DNA from: G039029935 sp039029935
GTDB taxonomy: Bacteria; Chloroflexota; Anaerolineae; Caldilineales; Caldilineaceae
Direction: 5' to 3'
Length of the DNA stretch: 17,176 nt
Assembly (NCBI GenBank): GCA_039029935.1
Contig: JBCCFC010000104.1
Location: forward strand, 1 to 17,176
Made by a program: the position numbers and the translations under genes. The notes beneath the pieces are model-generated. The model saw nothing but the letters and a program-made list of their open reading frames with translations, was not told where the DNA came from and did no database searches. This document shows, in pieces, positions 14,356-17,176 of this stretch. Positions within the stretch are counted from its first letter, which is position 1; each line of letters starts with the position of its first letter.

Positions 14356-15858
14356 CTATAAATATATGCATTCTATCACCTTTCTATCCTTAACAACAAA
14401 ATTAATATTGTCACGAATCCAAGCGTTAAATGCGATAGGATCTGTATTAGCCAACTTTACTGGCTCTTGTATTAGATTTTTCTGAAGGCGTTCGAGCTTT
14501 TCCTGCGGTGTCTCATCCTGCTCAATGACGGCCTCAAGCTCATTAATCTCATTTTCAATTACAATCAAGGTAGCTTCGATTTCACTTAACTTTGTCTCAT
14601 AATCGTCGATATTGACGCGACCGTCAACAAATAAATCCAATAGCCGCTTTCTGCGAATTACATGTCGATCTCGCCTTTTCTTTGCATCTTCCAGCATGGC
14701 ACGATAATCTTGATGTAGATCGTCTTGGCATTGTTTTGCAAAGGCTTCCACCGCAGTTCCATCTACAATGTATTCAATTGCCTCTTGGACGCAATCCAGC
14801 AAATCATCTTCATATATAACTGACTTTTTACAGTATGAGCTGCTACCATCAGGGCGCGCTTGACGACAGGAGTACACAAATCTGGTTCCACGCTTATTTG
14901 TTTTGAGACTTCCACTAGCCTTTAAGTAGCCGCCACATTTTCCGCAAACCAGCGAGCGAGTAAATAGCCGTTTGGAGGATACGCCGCGTGGGAATGAGCG
15001 TCTACGCCCGAGTTCCTTCAAGACTTTTTCAGCCGTCTCCTCACTGATAATCGCTTCGTGCTTACCGGAGGCAAGCACCTCCTCGCCATCAGCTGTGATA
15101 AAGTAGGAAAAGCCAGCGTAAATACGGTGTCTTTTTAGGATACGATGCACTCTAGCAGGATGCCAGATATACCCCTTGTGGGTTGTCCCTAGTTCAATCA
15201 GGGATTTTGATATTCTATATTGAGACATACCCGACAAAACAGACTCAAAAATATATCGGACAATACGCGCTTCTTCTTCCACGATGACAATCTTTTTCGC
15301 TCCACCCTCATCATATGAAGCCTTGTAGCCGAAAGGGGGCTGAGTGACAAAGTTGCCATTCTTTGCTGATGCTTTACGACCCATGCGAATTCGCTCGCTA
15401 AGGTTGCGAACTTCCATTTCTGATGACAAAGCCTCAATTGTCTGCTTAAAAGGATCGCGTCGGCCTGTCTCCATCTCGTAATCGGATGGCCTTGAATTTC
15501 GGCAATAAATTGTAATTTTCGCCTGCTCACATAGACTCTGAATTGTTGTACTCAGTGCTGTGGTTCTAGCCAAACGGTCCATTGAGCGCAGAACGACAAA
15601 ATCAGCCTTTTTATTCGTGATAATGTCATCTAGCAGCTTGTAGCCCTCAACGCCCTTTGCGCCATTACCACCAATAGCCTCATCGTAACGCACAATACTG
15701 CGGCTTTCCTCTATGCGAATTGTCGCAACGCATATACCGCCATGTGCCTCAATGACTTTCTGGTTCTCTCGTTCTTGGTCTTTCGGTGATTCCTTTTCGG
15801 CCTGCCGCCCACTTGACACAGCCACAAAGTTCACCCAACGATTTCGTTCTGGTTTCAT
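14356..15858 (-). CDS. Large serine recombinase
   Basis: 500 residues. The N-terminal resolvase-type catalytic domain (~10-150) has FVAVSSGRQ with nucleophile Ser15 and the RSMDRLAR arginine cluster. The recombinase domain (~165-290) contains PPFGYKA and HPARVHRILKRHRIYAG. A zinc ribbon follows (CGKCGGYL ... YSC ... YCKKS). A C-terminal coiled coil (~390-450, KLSEIEATLIVIENEINELEAVIEQ) completes the large-serine-recombinase order. It catalyses site-specific strand exchange through a 2-bp staggered cut, in integration, excision or inversion. The residue equivalent to resolvase Arg8 (YxRVS) is alanine (F-V-A-V-S), which I associate with a Chloroflexota subgroup. Start ATG 15858 has a modest AAGAGAG upstream. 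No phage structural or conjugation gene accompanies it in the window, so the element it serves is not delimited. A strong terminator follows. Confidence 0.93.
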   Translation of the reverse strand: MKPERNRWVNFVAVSSGRQAEKESPKDQERENQKVIEAHGGICVATIRIEESRSIVRYDEAIGGNGAKGVEGYKLLDDIITNKKADFVVLRSMDRLARTTALSTTIQSLCEQAKITIYCRNSRPSDYEMETGRRDPFKQTIEALSSEMEVRNLSERIRMGRKASAKNGNFVTQPPFGYKASYDEGGAKKIVIVEEEARIVRYIFESVLSGMSQYRISKSLIELGTTHKGYIWHPARVHRILKRHRIYAGFSYFITADGEEVLASGKHEAIISEETAEKVLKELGRRRSFPRGVSSKRLFTRSLVCGKCGGYLKASGSLKTNKRGTRFVYSCRQARPDGSSSYCKKSVIYEDDLLDCVQEAIEYIVDGTAVEAFAKQCQDDLHQDYRAMLEDAKKRRDRHVIRRKRLLDLFVDGRVNIDDYETKLSEIEATLIVIENEINELEAVIEQDETPQEKLERLQKNLIQEPVKLANTDPIAFNAWIRDNINFVVKDRKVIECIYL

Positions 15859-15886
15859 ATGACTTCTCTCTTAACTTCAACATGCC

Positions 15887-15970
15887 CATACCATAGGCTG
15901 GACTGAGCGGCTACGTAGCAAAATAGATCGATGTTTGTACTGGCAACGATGGCAGCCGCTATATGGTATG
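15887..15970. repeat. Interrupted inverted repeat upstream of the recombinase
   Basis: CATACCATA (15887-15895) pairs with 15962-15970 and AGCGGCT (15906-15912) with 15954-15960. The left arms are separated by 10 nt, the right arms by one. It begins 29 bp upstream of the recombinase start and could be a regulatory or recombination site. The whole 15859-16365 stretch holds no supported gene; the only open frame (70 codons, 15877-16089, minus) has no coding character. Confidence 0.55.
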
Positions 15971-16028
15971 TTTGATTGGTTCATTGGATGTGATAGCGCA
16001 CCCAACTTGGAGTGATTGAGATGCCAAG

Positions 16029-16044
16029 TCGATAGGTCTATCGA
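16029..16044. other. Palindrome with GT core, possible recombinase crossover site
   Basis: TCGATAG-GT-CTATCGA: two perfect 7-bp arms around a non-palindromic dinucleotide at 16036-16037, 171 bp upstream of the serine recombinase ATG. Large serine recombinases act on sites with imperfect inverted arms flanking a 2-bp core, often next to their gene, so this fits an att half or full site. It could equally be an operator for the recombinase. Confidence 0.35.
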
Positions 16045-16365
16045 ATATACGCATGTGGATACAAGCAGAAGAATATTTATAGATGGCAATCTATCCCCAT
16101 GTTAGTACAGTATCACCTCCATTTTTACGAAGAGGTGTTGTCTTAATCAAGCCAACTCACTTCTTTTATCCATTATAGCACAGATGAACATTAATACAGA
16201 ACTGATGAGTGCATAGTTGATAGAGTGCCAGTTTACGCATCAAAATGTATGCGGGGATGCCATTGTTATTACGCTATCATCCATTATCAACTCAAATTAT
16301 CACTTGGCGTGGTATAGTGTAGTATTGTCATAAATAACTGGTGATCTTGCTCCGATCCTCTCGAT

Positions 16366-17016
16366 CTACATTTTACTATCGCTGTAAAGTGTCAATCCCA
16401 ATGAGCGTACAATCGGTTCAAAATCGGCATCTAGTGTCCAGACCGCCGCCCCATCAGGGACTTGCAAGGCAATGATAATATCACCCAGCGGCCAACAACT
16501 ATTTTGCCCTAATGCCGTTTGTGGATTTTCGATAATGGAAGAAAGAAGTCTCTGGACACGCGCTTGATCCTTGAGTGCATGTGGATGTGTGCCAAGATAG
16601 GATTGAATTATGCGCAACTTCTCCATATTTTGCGCCAGAAACGCGGGAAGGTGGCAAGCGGCCGTTTCTTTGTTACAAGAATCTGCGACCACGTAGGTTC
16701 CCTCTGGCTGACGAGTGATTCCTTTAGGAACGAGATCACAAGAGATGGCGTCAGGTAGCGGATTTACATGATGCCAGAATTGCGATTGAAGGTCTTCGTC
16801 AAGAAATGAATCGCAAACTTGAAGCGCATACTCCCAGTCACCTCGTCTACGTTCATAAAGCCGACTGATGATAGTGTTACAACGTTTTGCCGAGCGCGCT
16901 CGAAATCCTCGTTGTCCATCAAGTACATGACCTATCAACCCTGCCCACCCAGGATGCCGTAACATCACTTGTTTGATATGTGCTGTATCGGCAACAACCG
17001 TCCGTTGAAATTCCAT
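16366..17016 (-). CDS. Uncharacterised protein with PIN-like features
   Basis: 216 residues from the ATG at 17016. A TTG at 17085 would add 23 residues without a ribosome-binding site, and the ATG also lacks a good one, so the start is uncertain. The N-terminus VVADTAHI and the C-terminal PLGDIIIALQVPDGAAVWTLDADFEPIVRSLGL resemble the first Asp and the GDxxIA...TxDxDF elements of PIN-domain nucleases. The middle (~35-165) is unlike a standard PIN core and contains several Cys (CNTIISRLYERR, SCDLVPKG, DSCNKETAAC). If it is a PIN protein it is longer than toxin VapC (~130 residues), and no antitoxin-like small gene is visible beside it. It is the terminal gene of the window; 17017-17176 shows nothing recognisable. 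Function unproven. Confidence 0.5.
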   Translation of the reverse strand: MEFQRTVVADTAHIKQVMLRHPGWAGLIGHVLDGQRGFRARSAKRCNTIISRLYERRRGDWEYALQVCDSFLDEDLQSQFWHHVNPLPDAISCDLVPKGITRQPEGTYVVADSCNKETAACHLPAFLAQNMEKLRIIQSYLGTHPHALKDQARVQRLLSSIIENPQTALGQNSCWPLGDIIIALQVPDGAAVWTLDADFEPIVRSLGLTLYSDSKM

Positions 17017-17176
17017 CCAAACATAGTTGGTTGTGTATAGAGAGTGTTGAAAAAGTATAAGGGAAACATTTAGAAACGAATACAATCAAATGTGTTGTTA
17101 AAAAGCAAGAATGAGGAGTGATCTGAAAGCCAAGACACGATAGACAAGGGTTTATGGAGGGTGAGAAAAAAGGGAA

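Noticed and set aside
11450..15970. A prophage or integrative element with defined ends
   Set aside because: Only a recombinase is present; no structural, replication or conjugation genes and no flanking direct repeats could be identified.
15877..16089. 70-codon open frame on the minus strand
   Set aside because: No ribosome-binding site, low-complexity composition, overlaps the palindromes upstream of the recombinase.

Overview
The window looks like a chromosomal segment of a Chloroflexota (Anaerolineae-like) bacterium. This is inferred from gene style, not from a marker gene: two Uma2-family nucleases, a LuxR-HTH protein fused to kelch repeats, Pro/Thr-rich linkers on exported proteins, long 40-residue TPR arrays, a sulfotransferase-like remnant of a type common in that phylum, and an 'AVSS'-type large serine recombinase. 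Base composition is intermediate. No tRNA, rRNA or CRISPR array was seen.

Layout. 1-772: 3' part of a secreted protein with a possible double-psi barrel and a PT-rich tail (+). 920-985: a 27-bp-stem hairpin. 1057-2601: membrane-tethered LuxR/kelch regulator (+). 2601-2666: interleaved inverted repeats between convergent genes. 2667-4679: uvrB (-), with a good promoter and a LexA/SOS-type operator at its transcription start. 4978-5817 and 6037-6711: two divergent Uma2 proteins (+), separated by a 38-bp tandem duplication and a structured repeat. 6724-8952: single-pass TPR protein (-). 8985-9069: an 85-nt palindromic element. 9071-11350: large 2OG-Fe(II) oxygenase (-). 11450-11466: a 17-nt perfect palindrome in a divergent promoter region. 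11484-11947: decayed sulfotransferase. 11936-12090: second copy of the structured repeat. 12097-14199: P1B-like metal ATPase without the CPC motif (-). 14216-14258: strong intrinsic terminator (-). 14356-15858: large serine recombinase (-), with palindromes upstream that could be recombination sites. 16366-17016: possible PIN-like protein (-).

How it fits together. uvrB is the only housekeeping gene and carries its own SOS-type control. Most other genes are monocistronic, each with its own ribosome-binding site, and are separated by palindromic intergenic elements. No multi-gene operon with a coherent pathway is visible. The stretch from about 11,450 to 16,300 (dead sulfotransferase, repeat element, orphan ATPase, recombinase) looks like a remodelled accessory segment.

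The most unusual signal is non-coding. Two intergenic regions 6 kb apart share a stem-loop with flanks GACCC...TAACT and a second small hairpin. Both stems differ between the copies by compensatory base changes, which argues that the fold is maintained. I could not link this element to a named RNA or mobile-element family.
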